Origin: Muscardinus avellanarius
Taxonomy: Eukaryota > Chordata > Mammalia > Rodentia > Gliridae
Direction: 5' to 3'
Assembly: GCA_963383645.1 (NCBI GenBank)
Contig: OY726572.1
Coordinates: 25,092,292-25,156,291 of the forward strand
Length of the DNA stretch: 64,000 nt
The stretch's first letter is position 1. Each line of letters starts with the position of its first letter. Shown in pieces: positions 12,417 through 23,023 of this stretch. Position numbers and translations under genes: made by a program. The notes beneath the pieces were generated by a model. That model worked only from the letters and a program-made list of their open reading frames with translations. It did not search any database and was not told where the DNA came from.

Positions 12417-12553
12417 TTGGCATAGGCTTTCTCCAGCAGGCAGGGCCAGAACTCCTGGTTGCCCTTTCGAGGATGCACAAAGAGGTAGTCCTTGCCCACG
12501 ACAGGCAGGCGGTCATCTACCACCACTTCCACCCAGTGTCCGCACTGCCAGAA
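12417..12553 (-). CDS. CAPN13: CAPN13 coding exon 4 (residues 130-174 plus 2 nt)
   Basis: A 137-nt exon in phase 0 encoding [18 protein letters not shown], then [26 protein letters not shown] and the first two bases of a Lys codon. The segments '[17 protein letters not shown]' and '[13 protein letters not shown]' are strongly conserved in calpains (protease core PC1, strand and helix packing around the active-site cleft). The acceptor is tctcttccag|TTCTGG and the donor GCCAA|gtaagt. The opposite strand carries a longer open frame over the same bases; it is a shadow. The phase (2 nt out) is met by the next exon, which starts with the completing G. Confidence 0.92.
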
Positions 12554-12903
12554 CTGGAAGAGAGACAAGCATATGCCTCAGATGAGGTGGGGCAGGAGGG
12601 GGCTTCTGCAGCTCTCTACCTACACCAAAAGAAACCATAGATGCAACATGACTCCCATACAATGACACACGTGACCCAGAGCAGACTCCCAGGTTGCCAG
12701 GCAGGACACAGGCACGTCATCTTCATTGACAGATGGAGAAAATTAAGCACAGACAGAGGTTGCCAAGGGAAATAACAGTCATAAAAGAGGGAGACATGGG
12801 TTCTAGTTCAACTTTGCTACTATGTCCTCATCTTGGCAAGTTCTTTGTGAGTTTCAATGATACACCTGAGACCTTCTGTGTGCTTCCTGTTCACAAAGGG
12901 CAG

Positions 12904-12904
<1 letters not shown>

Positions 12905-12950
<46 letters not shown>
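12905..12950. repeat. (GT)n microsatellite
   Basis: About 23 TG units, followed by 'aaccatgattaaccatga'. A MIR-like scrap ('gggttctagttcaactttg') lies just left of it; it is not attached to a squirrel SINE. Confidence 0.97.
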
Positions 12951-12951
<1 letters not shown>

Positions 12952-13786
12952 CCATGATTAACCATGAAGAGTGGTAGGCACAGGGATGAGATGGGGGTGG
13001 AGCTAAGGGCCTGAGGGAGGAGGCAAGGTTTAGGCAGGTGGTAGGGACACAGGGAAGACATCCCAGGAGGTGAGACCACATGAGCAAAGGCCTGGAGGCA
13101 GACTGATGGGGATGGCTCAGGAGCGCTGAGCAGTGACAGCCTCGCTCTGGCCCTCCTGTCCTTGTGTCATGCTGGCCCTGCCATTACAGCGAAGAAATGA
13201 AACTGGCTGGTGCTGCCACTGCTAAGGGCACAAATGAGCCAGATGTTCCTCTCCAAAACAGACTGTTTGCATCTTTAGCATTCAACTCTAAATAGTTCAC
13301 CCGGGGACACCGCCAAATGAGAAAAAAATTCATTACGGAGCTAGCCTTTTGAGTCTCTTTGCTGGCCTCCCCTGTGCGGGGTGAGCATTAGGACTTCCAG
13401 CCTCAGACCTCAGCCTCGATGACGGTAAGTCTCAGCCACGGGGGCGCCACTAAAGCTAGTAAATGTGATCTCCCACCCACAGGGCCTTTTCCACAGCTGG
13501 ATATCCCAGATGTTAGGCTGTCACAGCTGAAGACACACTTTGAGAGCAGAAAGACAGGAGGCTAGGACAGAGCTGTCATCCGAGACAGAGCAAAGATGCT
13601 TCATGGTCCTTATCAAGCCAGTGCACTGCAGCTGGTTTGGGCACAGCTGTGACCTGTGTTCCCCTCATGGTGAGCAGTAAGATGTGCAGATGGTGAGGTT
13701 AAGGAAACAGGGTAGCTATCACGCACCAAGGAAAGTGAATCCCAGCTCCTAGAAGAGGGGGTCTGGAAGAGCCATCAGAATTTTGT

Positions 13787-13902
13787 ACTTTACTGGGTTG
13801 CAAAGGGCCTCACTAAATAACTGAGGCTGTCCATGAAATGCAATCCTCCAGTCTCAGCCTCCCAAATGCTGGGATTATAAGCGTGCGCCACCATACCTGG
13901 CT
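13787..13902 (-). mobile_element. Composite SINE, 7SL half only
   Basis: Reverse-strand B1-like half ('ctcagcctcccaaatgctgg', 'gcgtgcgccaccatacctgg') without the ID half. Confidence 0.8.
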
Positions 13903-14160
13903 AGCAATAAATTTTAAATAAGAAATTTTTATAAGAAACACACCTATGATAGTGAAAATGACATTGATAATAAGTAGCTAAGCAAAGACATAAGAGGGAA
14001 ATGTAAATAACAGGAAGCTGGAGTGGTAATACAAACATCAGATAAAGAGAAATTCTAAGCCCAAAGTGTTAAATACAACACATAAGATATTATCCAAAGT
14101 GTTATCTTATTAAGAAGATACCAAGATCATAAACCTTTGACCACTAAAAAAATACAACAG

Positions 14161-14396
14161 AGCCAGGAGCTGTGATAACACCTGTAATGATAGTTCTTGG
14201 GAGTCTGAGACAGGAGGATTGCAGGTTTGAGGCCAACCTTAGGAACTTAGTGAGGCCCTGTTTCAAAATAAAAAGGGTTGGGGAGGGTGCATCTCAGAGG
14301 TAAAAATCCCTTGAGTTCAATCCCCACTACCAAAACCAAAAAATAAATAAATAAAAGAAAAAAACAAAAGAAAAAAACAATAGGAAAATGTGCCAC
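14161..14396 (+). mobile_element. Composite B1/ID SINE, diverged
   Basis: 'agccaggagctgtgataac', 'gaggattgcaggtttgaggc', a shortened linker and an ID half ending 'caatccccactacc', followed by an (AAAT)/(AAAAAC) tail. Confidence 0.85.
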
Positions 14397-14659
14397 GTCA
14401 GAAGACCCAAAAGCATAAAGCCTCAAAACCACGGCTCTGTGGACTCCTATTGCTCTTTTGGTATTTGATAACTCAAGCAAGCCAAAATAAAACAGACAAC
14501 TGTAGATAATATGATCTGCAAACCAGAATACATAAAACTCATGACCACTGGATAATACGTATTTACCTTGTGTATCTACAAGCCATTAACAAAAACTATC
14601 ATGAACTTGACCGTAAGTAAAACTAGTTTAGCAACTTCCCCGTATGTAGGAAAATGTTT

Positions 14660-14880
14660 ATTTTTTTAGTGTGTGTGTGGAACTGGGGGTTGAACCCAGG
14701 GGCATTTTATCTCTGAGCTACACTCCCAGGCCTATTTTTTTTATTATTTATTTTGAAACAAGGTCTCACGATGTTGCAGAGGGCCTTACTAAGTACTTGA
14801 GGCTGTCTGGGAACCTGTGATCCTCCTACCTCAGCCTCCCAAACACTGGGTTTACAAGCTTGTACCACCATGCCCACCCT
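14660..14880 (-). mobile_element. Composite B1/ID SINE (type I)
   Basis: Reverse copy: 'gaacccaggggcattttat', then 'gaaacaaggtctcacgatg', then 'tcagcctcccaaacactgg'. It sits inside the old L1. Confidence 0.88.
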
Positions 14881-15075
14881 ACGTGTAGACATTGTATAAA
14901 TTTTATTCTTTGGCTGTGATTTAATAAAACAAAAATGCAGCAACCAAATGATTACTCTCTTCTGTAAAACTTTACTTGAAAATGAAATAAACTTTGAAGA
15001 AACACACCCATAGGTATATGAAAGAATAAACCAAAATTAAAAATATGTTATGTTAAAATTAATAAAAGTAATTCT

Positions 15076-15156
15076 TCTTTGTGGCGCTAGAGATTGTTTG
15101 GCTTTGTGTATGCTAGGCAAGTCATGTGTTCTACCACAGAGCTGCATTTCCATTCC
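15076..15156 (-). mobile_element. Old ID-like SINE fragment
   Basis: 'tgtggcgctagagattg', 'tgtatgctaggcaagtcat' and 'taccacagagctgcat' match the reverse of older rodent ID/B4-type tRNA-derived elements. Confidence 0.6.
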
Positions 15157-16460
15157 AAAAGTAAGACATTTTATAACATAATTTATAGATTAAGATAATA
15201 CCTCAAAGAAAGATTTGTAGTCTAAAAGATTTTGACGTAAAAGTACTAACAATTGTAATATTGAAATTTCAAAAAATAAAAAAGAACAATGAAATGAGCC
15301 ATAAGAAAGTAAAATGGAAATATAAAGTTTCTGTGTAATTATACAGAAACAAAACTTTGAAAGAAAATATAAGACACCTAATGAAAACTAAAAGCTGATT
15401 TGTTAAAAAAAAATCAGTACAACAAACTTGTATTAAGGAATGCATATAAAAAGATAGCGCCAAGGCTGAGAAAGTAGATTTAGTCACAGATTACAAGAGA
15501 TTAAATGAATTATCAGAGAATCAAATTAGCAATTCTAGAGCAATATGTTTGGAGATGCAGAAGAAATAGCTGATTTTTCTGGTAAAGTAGAAATGTCAAG
15601 GGTTGACTTCAGGAGAGATAAGATATTCAAACAGATTAATAGCTACCGAATACACTGGGAGAATTATTTTTTAAAAAGTCACATTTAAAAAGGAGTCAGG
15701 GCCAGGTAAGATTGTCTACTTTCCTTTGTTTCTTGTCTATTTTATTTTCAAAGGGAAGATAATCAGTGATTAGCAAACATTATTAAAATTGTCCCCAAAA
15801 TGTATGTAACAAGCAGTTCATAAAAAACACTAGCATAAAGCAAATATGTTAATATAATACAAACTAGAAACTAACTCTATACATGGAATAGACACAAAAA
15901 TTCTCATGAAAGCTTTAGAAAATTGAATCTGACAATCTATCAAGAAAGTTTATTACAAAAATCAAAAGAGGCAGCGATTGGACTCATGCCCTATGATTTA
16001 AAATTGTGAGTTTCTGACTAACATGACAAGACAAACAAAAAAATTAAATCCTACGAATATTAAAAGGAGAGTCAAAATTACCTTTAATCACAGATAATCT
16101 AAAACAATACAGATTCTAGCAAAGAAAAAAATAAGAACTAATAAAAGAACTTGGTAAGTTCTGAAGATACACCTTTTCTCTTTACCAGTGATTCCTGGTT
16201 GGAAAGAGAAAACAGTAACAAACCAAATCCCACCCACTCTCAAAAACCACGACTTCCTTCACATTCCCTATAAAATGGTAAATTATTTGAAAATAAATGT
16301 ACCAAGAAAGGTATAGCATCCATATAAAAATATAACTATAACATTTTATTGAAGGGCATAAAATTAGTTCTGAATAAATAGGAACATATACCATGTTTCT
16401 GGGAAAAAGAATCATTAAAACAATAAAAATTCAATTTTTCTACATTAATACATAAGTTTA

Positions 16461-16657
16461 AGCTGGGCTTGGTGGTGCACACTTGTAATCCCCGCGCTTG
16501 AGAGGCTGAGACAGGAGGATTGCACAGGTTTGAAGCCAGCCTCAGCTACTTAGTGAGGCTCTTAGCAATTTAGTGAGACCCTGTTTCCAAATAAAGTATA
16601 AAATAGGTCTGGGAGTATAGCCCGGAGGTAGAAAGCCACTGGGTTCCACCCCAAATA

Positions 16658-16658
<1 letters not shown>
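16461..16658 (+). mobile_element. Composite SINE, intermediate type
   Basis: It has 'taatccccgcgcttgag', 'gcacaggtttgaagccagc' and 'ttccaaataaagtataaaat' like type II, but keeps the full linker 'tcagctacttagtgaggctc' and an ID half reading 'cactgggttccacccc' like type I. Confidence 0.9.

Positions 16659-16701
<43 letters not shown>
16659..16701. repeat. (CA)n microsatellite
   Basis: Replaces the tail of the SINE ending at 16658. Confidence 0.97.
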
Positions 16702-16719
16702 GTTTAATGTTTCTCCTTT

Positions 16720-16935
16720 CTACATCATGGTGTCTTTCTTTTTAATTAGGAGTTTTTTTTAAATACCCCTAGCAGTATAAATGTGAAATGATATTTTTGA
16801 GAAAAAAAATAAATAAGGAAAGAGAACCTATCTTCCCAGATGTTACAACTTCCTGTAACACTGTAGAATCAAAATAACAGGACACAGCCCAGGAATAGAC
16901 ATAGAGACAAGAACTCAATGATAGTTACGGGGTTC
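16720..16935 (+). mobile_element. Ancient L1 ORF2 remnant, continuation
   Basis: 'gaatcaaaataacaggacac' and 'aggaatagacatagagac' resemble the part of L1 ORF2 3' of the 13905-16460 block; same strand, probably the same copy split by the SINE at 16461. Confidence 0.5.
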
Positions 16936-17190
16936 TGGCTAGATGACTCTTTTTTTGGTAATTGTTCCTATGGTTTCTTCTTTCAGTGAAAACAGTTGAA
17001 TTCTCATCTTTCCTATGAGTGGCCAGGTCCTAAACTGGAATCCATTTTTGTGAGGTTGGGCAGGCAGGGCGACTGACGCATGACTGTCCCTCTCATCTCA
17101 GGCTCCCAGGCCAGGAGAATATTCAAGACTCACCTCCTTTGGGCTTAAAGAGCACCCCATCATACAAGAGCATCACAGTGGTGCACATAC

Positions 17191-17306
17191 CCGGAAACGG
17201 AAAATCCCTGCGTAGTGCTGTGAGAAGCTTTGCTCAATCAGGATCTTCTGCAGACACTGGGAATTCTGGGTCAAGGAGCCCAGCGCTGCCAGGAACCAGC
17301 AGTCCC
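17191..17306 (-). CDS. CAPN13: CAPN13 coding exon 3 (catalytic cysteine, residues 91-129)
   Basis: A 116-nt exon. Its first two bases complete Gly91, followed by [14 protein letters not shown], a [11 protein letters not shown] stretch and YAGIFRFR. The GDCW motif carries the nucleophile Cys93 (codon TGC at 17301-17299), with the usual calpain FLAALGSL after it. The acceptor is tcctcttccag|GGGACT and the donor TTCCGG|gtatgt, leaving phase 0. Protease core subdomain PC1 lies here. The distance to coding exon 2 is 1070 bp; the distance to exon 4 is 4.6 kb and filled with repeats. The intact Cys suggests a competent enzyme rather than a dead paralogue. Confidence 0.92.
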
Positions 17307-18376
17307 CTGGAAGAGGAGAAAGCTGTGAATAGCCAACTCGACACATCAGGAAGCGCCACCTTGTGATTTCACAGGTCCTGGCCACCAGTATAGGCATCCC
17401 TTATTCTGAATACAGGTTGAGAATCTATTTGAAATGCTTGGGGCCGGAAGAGTTGTGGATTTTGGATTTTTTGAATTTTTGGAAGATTTACATCATATGT
17501 AATGATCTATCTTGGGGAGGGACCCAAGCCTAAACATGAAACCCACTTACGCTTCAATACGCCTTAAAAACATAGCCTGCAGGTCATTTTCAGCAGGATT
17601 TTTAGTGTACCAGCATTTGGATTGCAACCTGTTGTGTGAGGCTAGGTGTGGGATATTCGACTTGTAGCATCATGTGAGCACTCAAAAAGCTTCTGATTGG
17701 GGAATATTTCAGATTTTTTAATTAAGCATACTCATTTTTATAATAAAATCTGGCTAAGAGAGGAAAATTGGAGCCAGTTCTAAGCAAGATAGAGAAGGGG
17801 CTGGTATTGGCTGTGGTAGTGGTGGTAATCTGGGTGATGAGGGAAGGAAGATAGGGGAGCCCTGGCCGGGCTTCAACACAGCTGGAGCCTCTTTTCACCA
17901 GAGGTTCTTGGAGCTGAAGTCACAGCAATGTTTGCTGCCTGTATAGGTGGCAATGGTGCTTTGTACTGCTATGCAAAATAGACCTGTATTTTCCTTTGCT
18001 GAGATTTGCTCAACCCCTACCCATGCAGGGGCCACTCTAGCACAACTAGGAGTTCTTTCCTCTTCCCCTTTAGGGCTGTGTGGCCTTGAGTTTCTCCTTG
18101 GATATCATCATGATCCCTTTTAAAGATACATATTCCCTGGGTCTCCTTTCACCTTCACTGCCATCAGTTCTTTGAATGGTATTTTATACCAGGTACTACC
18201 CTCTGCAGGAGTCTCAAAGACACTTTCAGGTACAACTTCTCCACTAAGGTTAAAAAAAAAAAACCATTAGGTGGATCATGTGCTGGAGGCAGGTCGGCTT
18301 CCATCAACTCGGCCTAAGGCATGGTAATTCCCCAGGTGAAATCCAGGGGCTGGGAGGGAAGATACTGAGTTCTTAC
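17307..18376 (-). other. CAPN13 intron between coding exons 2 and 3
   Basis: A 1.07-kb intron. The left third is a MARNA element (17397-17745); 17746-18376 is single-copy-looking, with nothing recognised. Confidence 0.65.
17397..17745 (+). mobile_element. MARNA (mariner-like DNA transposon remnant)
   Basis: 'ggttgagaatctatttgaaa', 'tggattttggattttttg', 'cttggggagggacccaag', 'tgtgggatattcgacttg' and 'gagcactcaaaaagcttctg' follow the MARNA consensus end to end. Non-coding in this copy. Confidence 0.75.
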
Positions 18377-18449
18377 CGGCTATCCCTTGTTGGATGTCAA
18401 ATCTGCTCACACCTTTCAGGATGAAGTGAGGGGGACCACTGGATAAATC
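18377..18449 (-). CDS. CAPN13: CAPN13 coding exon 2 (residues 67-90 plus 1 nt)
   Basis: A 73-nt exon encoding 24 residues: DLSSGPPHF, an ILKGVSRFD stretch, then IQQGIA. It leaves one G of a split glycine codon. The acceptor is ctcctaag|GATTTA and the donor is GCCG|gtaaga. The 'SRFDIQQG' run leads directly into the calpain active-site loop; together with the next exon it reads [12 protein letters not shown]. Phase 0 in and phase 1 out fit both neighbours exactly. The exon is too short to stand out as an open reading frame; it was found by the expected phase, the splice signals and the family sequence. Confidence 0.88.
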
Positions 18450-19821
18450 CTTAGGAGAGAAGGAGAAAAACGATGACCACCTTTCACTCCTTTATGTCCT
18501 GGTGTGGTACCTATGACATCATTCATTGTGTCTTTGAAGGATAGAGGTTAATTTTTAAATAGGTGCCTAAAGTCTGAATTAGGAAAGTTCCTTTCAATTC
18601 TCAGGTTTTACAGCTCTCGGGCAAGCAGGTGACAAAGGGGTGTATGTGTAACTGACAAGATGGCCAATAAACACACCAGCAAACTGCATAAGGAGACCAC
18701 ATGAATAAGGACCCGAAATCCTTATATTGGATAGGCAGCTCTTTGAGTTCCAGTAAGCCAGTGTTTTATTAAAAGGTCATAAACAAATCAACAAAAAATG
18801 AACAGGATTCAGTCATTAGATGAGACTTAAAAGTATAATAACGCCGTATAACTTTGCATAGTAAAGTTTTTCTTCTGAAACAGCATCTCTCAGAATTCAG
18901 CCGGGGCATTCCAGATTCTAGCTCCGAATCCAGCCATGAGCCACACAAGCAAGATGCACCTGACTCAGGTCTTTGCTGGTCCCTGACTCACCCACAGACT
19001 CAGGGAGGAAGCGCCCCGCCTTTTCTCTACCTCCAGCCAGCAGACTTGAGGACTGTGAGCTCCTAAGGGGGATCCCCAGACACTTTGGGGGCACACTGGG
19101 CTGAAGGTCCAGATCCTACCGCAGAGCTCAGCGCGCCTCTAGGTTTGTCCCTACTAAGAGCTCTCGGGTTATCCCACAGACCTCTCTGTGCAGCTCTCCC
19201 TGATTTCTCTTGGGTAATTTTCATAAATTGGTAATTACTCCTGTATCATTTTTTGCATTCACAAATAAGTCCCCAGGAAGCAGGGCCACACAATAGAAAG
19301 TATAGAAAATATAGAAAGTAAACAATAGAAAGGCATTCATTTGCCCAACAGCCATATAAGTAAAGAATCTAGCACCATGAGAAAACTGCCAGCCCTTCCT
19401 AATCCGCAGGAGTTTCCTGGTAGGGACCCAGACAGGACGATCAAAGGTGTGTCCCGCTACAAACGCATCGTCCAGCTGAGGGCATCTTCCTACCTGACCT
19501 TCTCTGCTTTCCCAGTAACTAACTGACCTCATCAGACACTGGGGGAGGCACTCGAAGGCCTCTTCTGCTAGAGCCAAGGCCAAGAGGGACTGGGAGTCTC
19601 CCCCAACCCAAGCAACCAGGGAAGAAGGGCCTGAGAGGCTTTGGCTGTGTGGGGCTGGGAGCCAGGCTGAACATGACTATGTGACTACGTGGCACCTCAG
19701 TTACTGATAATTGTCTCTTCTTCTTCTTCTTCTTTTTTTTTTTTTTTTTTTTGGTACCGGGGATAGAACCCAGGGGCATTCTACCTCTGAGCTACACCTC
19801 CAGCACTATCTTCTATTCTTT

Positions 19822-19909
19822 TTTATTATTATATTATTATTATTAATTATTTTTTGGTGGTACTGGGGTTCCTGGAAGCCCTTCTACCTCCAGGCTACAC
19901 TCCCAGATC

Positions 19910-19973
<64 letters not shown>

Positions 19974-20084
19974 AATTTGGAAACAGGGTCTCTTAAGCCA
20001 GCGAGGCTGGCTCCGAACCAGTGCAATCCTCCTGTCTCCACCTCCCAAGCGCGGGGATTACAAGCGTGAGCCACCACACCCGGC
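19822..20084 (-). mobile_element. Composite SINE (type II) nested in a type I copy
   Basis: Reverse type II copy: 'ctggggttcctggaagccc', then a (TA)n run, then 'gtctcttaagccagcgaggc' and 'cacctcccaagcgcgggg'. The short repeat 'tattcttt' flanks it on both sides, as expected for insertion into the outer element's linker. Confidence 0.85.
19913..19959. repeat. (TA)n microsatellite
   Basis: About 23 TA units, expanded within the linker of the nested type II SINE, followed by a T run. Confidence 0.97.
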
Positions 20085-20388
20085 CTTATTCTTTATTTTA
20101 AAACAGGGTCTCACTGAGTTGCACAGGGCCTCACTAAGTAGCTGAGGCTGTCTGCGAACCCTGATCCTCCTGTCTCAGCCTCCCGAATGCTGGGATTATG
20201 AGCGTGTGCCACCACACCCAACATCCCTTCTCTTCTAAAAAGGCAACTTCTCTTGGAAAAAGGAACTAGGGTCTCGAAGGTGGCCTGTTGTTTTGAGTGG
20301 AAATATTCGTGATCCTCCTTTTGATTTCTCAGAGAAACTACAGAGTGGAGGCCAGAGGGTTTTTGGACCTACAAGAAAGGTGATTTTA

Positions 20389-20391
<3 letters not shown>

Positions 20392-20432
<41 letters not shown>

Positions 20433-20488
20433 GTGGATTGAACTCAGGTGTGTTCTACCAGTGAGCTACATCTCCATCCCTTTTTATT

Positions 20489-20531
<43 letters not shown>

Positions 20532-20753
20532 TCTTTGTGGTACTGGGAGTGTGGAACCCAGGGGCATTCTATCTCTGAGCAATACCCCCAGCCCTATTTT
20601 TATTCTTTATTTTGAAACAGCATCTCACTGAGTTGCAAAGGGTCTCATTGAGACAGGGTCTTGCTTAGTTGCCCAAGCTGGACAAAAACTTGTAATCCTC
20701 CTGCCTCAGCCTCCCGAGTCGCTGGTACTACACGCGTGTGACACCTGCCGAGC
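20392..20753 (-). mobile_element. Old ID/B1 SINE split by a 5'-truncated type I SINE
   Basis: Outer copy: a T38 run and ID half at 20392-20482 ('tgaactcaggtgtgttctac'), resuming at about 20650-20753 ('gagacagggtcttgcttag', 'tcagcctcccgagtcgctgg'). The inner copy (about 20483-20649) supplies a (TTTA)n tail and 'gaacccaggggcattctatc' and breaks off in 'gcaaagggtctcatt'. The partition is inferred from the duplicated linker motif. Confidence 0.7.
20485..20532. repeat. (TTTA)n microsatellite
   Basis: About 12 units; reverse of an (AAAT)n SINE tail. Confidence 0.96.
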
Positions 20754-21009
20754 ATTTACTCTCTTTCCATGGTACATGCCCAGGTCTTCTGCTGTTTCCT
20801 GCTGGCTCCTCTCCTGTTACTGAATAGGAGGGGAATGTGCTCTGAGGGTCCCTTCAGACAGACCTGCTGTGAACTTCTGCCCTTCTTCCTCTCCCGGGTG
20901 ACCTGGAGACCTTGAGCCGGTTCCTCTTCTTTGCTGAGGCTCAGTCTCCTCATGGTTAAAATGGGAACAAAATGTAAGGACAGTTGAAAGAATCAAATGA
21001 TGAAACAAG

Positions 21010-21175
21010 GTGATGGCTGCCATTTTTGGAACCTGGCTGAGGGCTAGGTGCTTTATTCTTGGATTGTCCTCTGCAGGCTCCAAACCGCCTTGCAAAGCAG
21101 TAGGAGTCCTTTCATTTTGCAAATGAGGAAGGGCGGGAGATGCTTAGCACAGCATCTGACAGGGCACATGTTCAA
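21010..21175 (-). repeat. MIR SINE remnant
   Basis: 'gagggctaggtgctttattc' and 'cattttgcaaatgaggaag' match the reverse MIR order. Diverged. Confidence 0.5.
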
Positions 21176-21189
21176 TAGCTATTGACTCT

Positions 21190-22310
21190 CTTCTCCTGTA
21201 CTGTCTGCAAAATTAAGATGGCTATGCTCACAGACAAACCCATAGCCTCAAATGCACTTATTAATAGACAGGATAAAAACAAGAATTAAGCCATCAATTC
21301 AGAGAAATTAGAAAGAAAAAGACAAATGGACCTCCCAAAAATAGGAGGAAGGAAGTGATAAAGAGAACATGTGAATGAATCAGGAAAAAAAAAAAAACAG
21401 CAAGATTAGCAGAGTAAATAAATTGTTCTATTTGGGGTGGGGATTTTACATAGACCTAACCTTTGGCAAATATGATAGAGACAGACGAATAAGATTAGAA
21501 ATAAAAAAGGACTTTAGGTGGTGATGCATGCCTGTAATTACAGTACTTGGGAGTCTGGGACAAGAGGATCTCAAGTCCAAGGCCAGCTGTACCAACTTAG
21601 CAAGACAACTTCAAAAGAAAAAATAAAAAAGGCCGGTGTGTAGGCCAGAGGTAAAACATCCTGTGTTCAACCCTTAATAAAAAAAAAGGGCTTTTAAAAT
21701 ATAAAAACATGATGCAAGATTTTATGCCAGTCCATATGGAAATACTAGCACTTTTCTGACAAAAATTAACATTTTAAAAATGATTCAAGTTAGTAAATAA
21801 CCCAAAAGACCAATAACTTTGGGATAGTATTTTTAAGTTATTGAAGAATATATGCCAAATATGCCTCTAAAGGCTTCTGGGTATTTGCAATTTTTCTGCT
21901 GACTCCTCTCAAACTTTAAGGGAATAGACAATTTCTATGTCATTAATCATTTCAGCATTAAGAAGAAAAAATGATCCCGTTACCATTCAAAAAGCCCACA
22001 AAACACACATACACTCACCAGCACACACAGGCGCACACCTTCACAGACACCCCACGCACATCAGCCTGATTTTGACTAATTTATTTGCCACAGAAATGCC
22101 GAGTGCAGGGATGGTTTCATATCAGGCACATATAATACTATGAAATAACCAAAGGAAAACAAAAATTTATGTCAATAAGTGCTAGGAAAGCACTTGATGA
22201 GCACACAACTGCTTATGATTTACCAAAACCACACAGGTTATAATGAAAAAAACAAAAACATTACTTAATGAGGAATAGAACAATGTTTTAATGTGATGAA
22301 AATTAAGTAG
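21190..22310 (+). mobile_element. Ancient L1 ORF2 remnant with SINE insertion
   Basis: 'gcaagattagcagagtaaat', 'attagaaataaaaaagg', 'caaaagaccaataactttgg', 'gggatggtttcatatcagg' and 'atgtcaataagtgctagg' follow L1 ORF2 order on the plus strand, with a SINE at 21512. Strongly decayed. Confidence 0.55.
21512..21690 (+). mobile_element. Composite B1/ID SINE, diverged
   Basis: 'aggtggtgatgcatgcctg', 'gggagtctgggacaagagg', a short A-rich linker and a degenerate ID half 'gtgtaggccagaggtaaaac'. Confidence 0.75.
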
Positions 22311-22666
22311 TGATTATTTCAAACATAAACTTGATAGTCAATATCCAGTGTGGAATTGTCTGCAACAAAATAGGCACTCACCTATCCCTCTCATTACATG
22401 CCTATTTTTTTTTTCCTGTCTTGACTTTTACAGCCTTGACAGACCACTCCAAAACAGGGTAGGTGGGGGGATGAAAATGAGGCCCAGAAAAATTTCTATC
22501 CATCAGGTTGACTTCCTGAGTTGAAGCCCATACAGAAAATAGGTAGGAACTGTAAGAGGTGGAAATGCTCTGACCTTGGCAGGTCCCTGTCACCAGGTGG
22601 GCAGGGCATATTATGGTGAAGTCAGTGTGATAAAATCCTAGATAAAATCATGTGAACTACCACCCC

Positions 22667-22760
22667 AAAGTGACTCAGAATCACCAGGTAGCTTCACAGA
22701 CATGGAGGTGGCTGAGACCCCACCTTCCACAACTTTTATTTAGTAGGTCAGTCAGAGGTA
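22667..22760 (+). repeat. MER-type hAT remnant
   Basis: 'tgactcagaatcaccaggta' followed by 'tttagtaggtcagtcagagg' fits the order of non-autonomous hAT elements of the 'agaatcacctgg' type. Exact family not assigned. Confidence 0.45.
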
Positions 22761-23023
22761 GAGTTCAAGATAGATGCAGCTCCTTAGATGATTCAGAGAC
22801 CCAGTAAGGGTGAAGAAGTCGGTTCAGAGAAGTTGAGTGATCTATTCCAGGTCACACAGAAAGCAAGGTAGGAATTAGGCAGTTCCACACACACACACAG
22901 AACCTTGCTCTTCCTCACTGACCACACCAACAGAGTCCTCTCTGCTTTAATGTTTTCTGATTCAGTGACATGGTCTGGGCCTTTGAGGGCTCAGACAAAC
23001 ACCCAGGCGTACAGAAGGAAGCT

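Larger units (their letters stand above)
13905..16460 (+). mobile_element. Ancient L1 ORF2 remnant, interrupted
   Basis: A-rich text such as 'aaaactaaaagctgatttg' and 'tctcatgaaagctttag' follows the order of mammalian L1 ORF2, heavily decayed with many stops. It is broken by SINEs at 14161, 14660 and 15076. Antisense to CAPN13. Assigned from the remembered L1 consensus; ends approximate. Confidence 0.55.
12554..17190 (-). other. CAPN13 intron between coding exons 3 and 4
   Basis: A 4.6-kb intron dominated by ancient L1 sequence and SINEs from 13787 onward. A (GT)n tract lies at 12905-12950. The part from 12951 to 13786 is single-copy-looking, with no recognised element; 16936-17190 likewise. 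Confidence 0.6.
19733..20222 (-). mobile_element. Composite SINE (type I) split by a second SINE
   Basis: The ID half at 19733-19815 ('ggatagaacccaggggcatt') and the 7SL half at 20085-20222 ('gaaacagg'-like linker, 'tcagcctcccgaatgctgg') belong to one reverse copy. Its A-rich linker received the element at 19822-20084. Confidence 0.85.

Noticed and set aside
12332..12640. 102-aa plus-strand frame
   Set aside because: Antisense shadow of CAPN13 coding exon 4.
13420..13440. Plus-strand donor-like 'gacggtaagt' as evidence of an antisense exon
   Set aside because: A lone donor match with no partner acceptor or coding sequence; expected by chance.
19711..20145. 144-aa frame with long Phe and Ile-Tyr runs
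   Set aside because: Made of T-runs, a TA microsatellite and nested SINEs.
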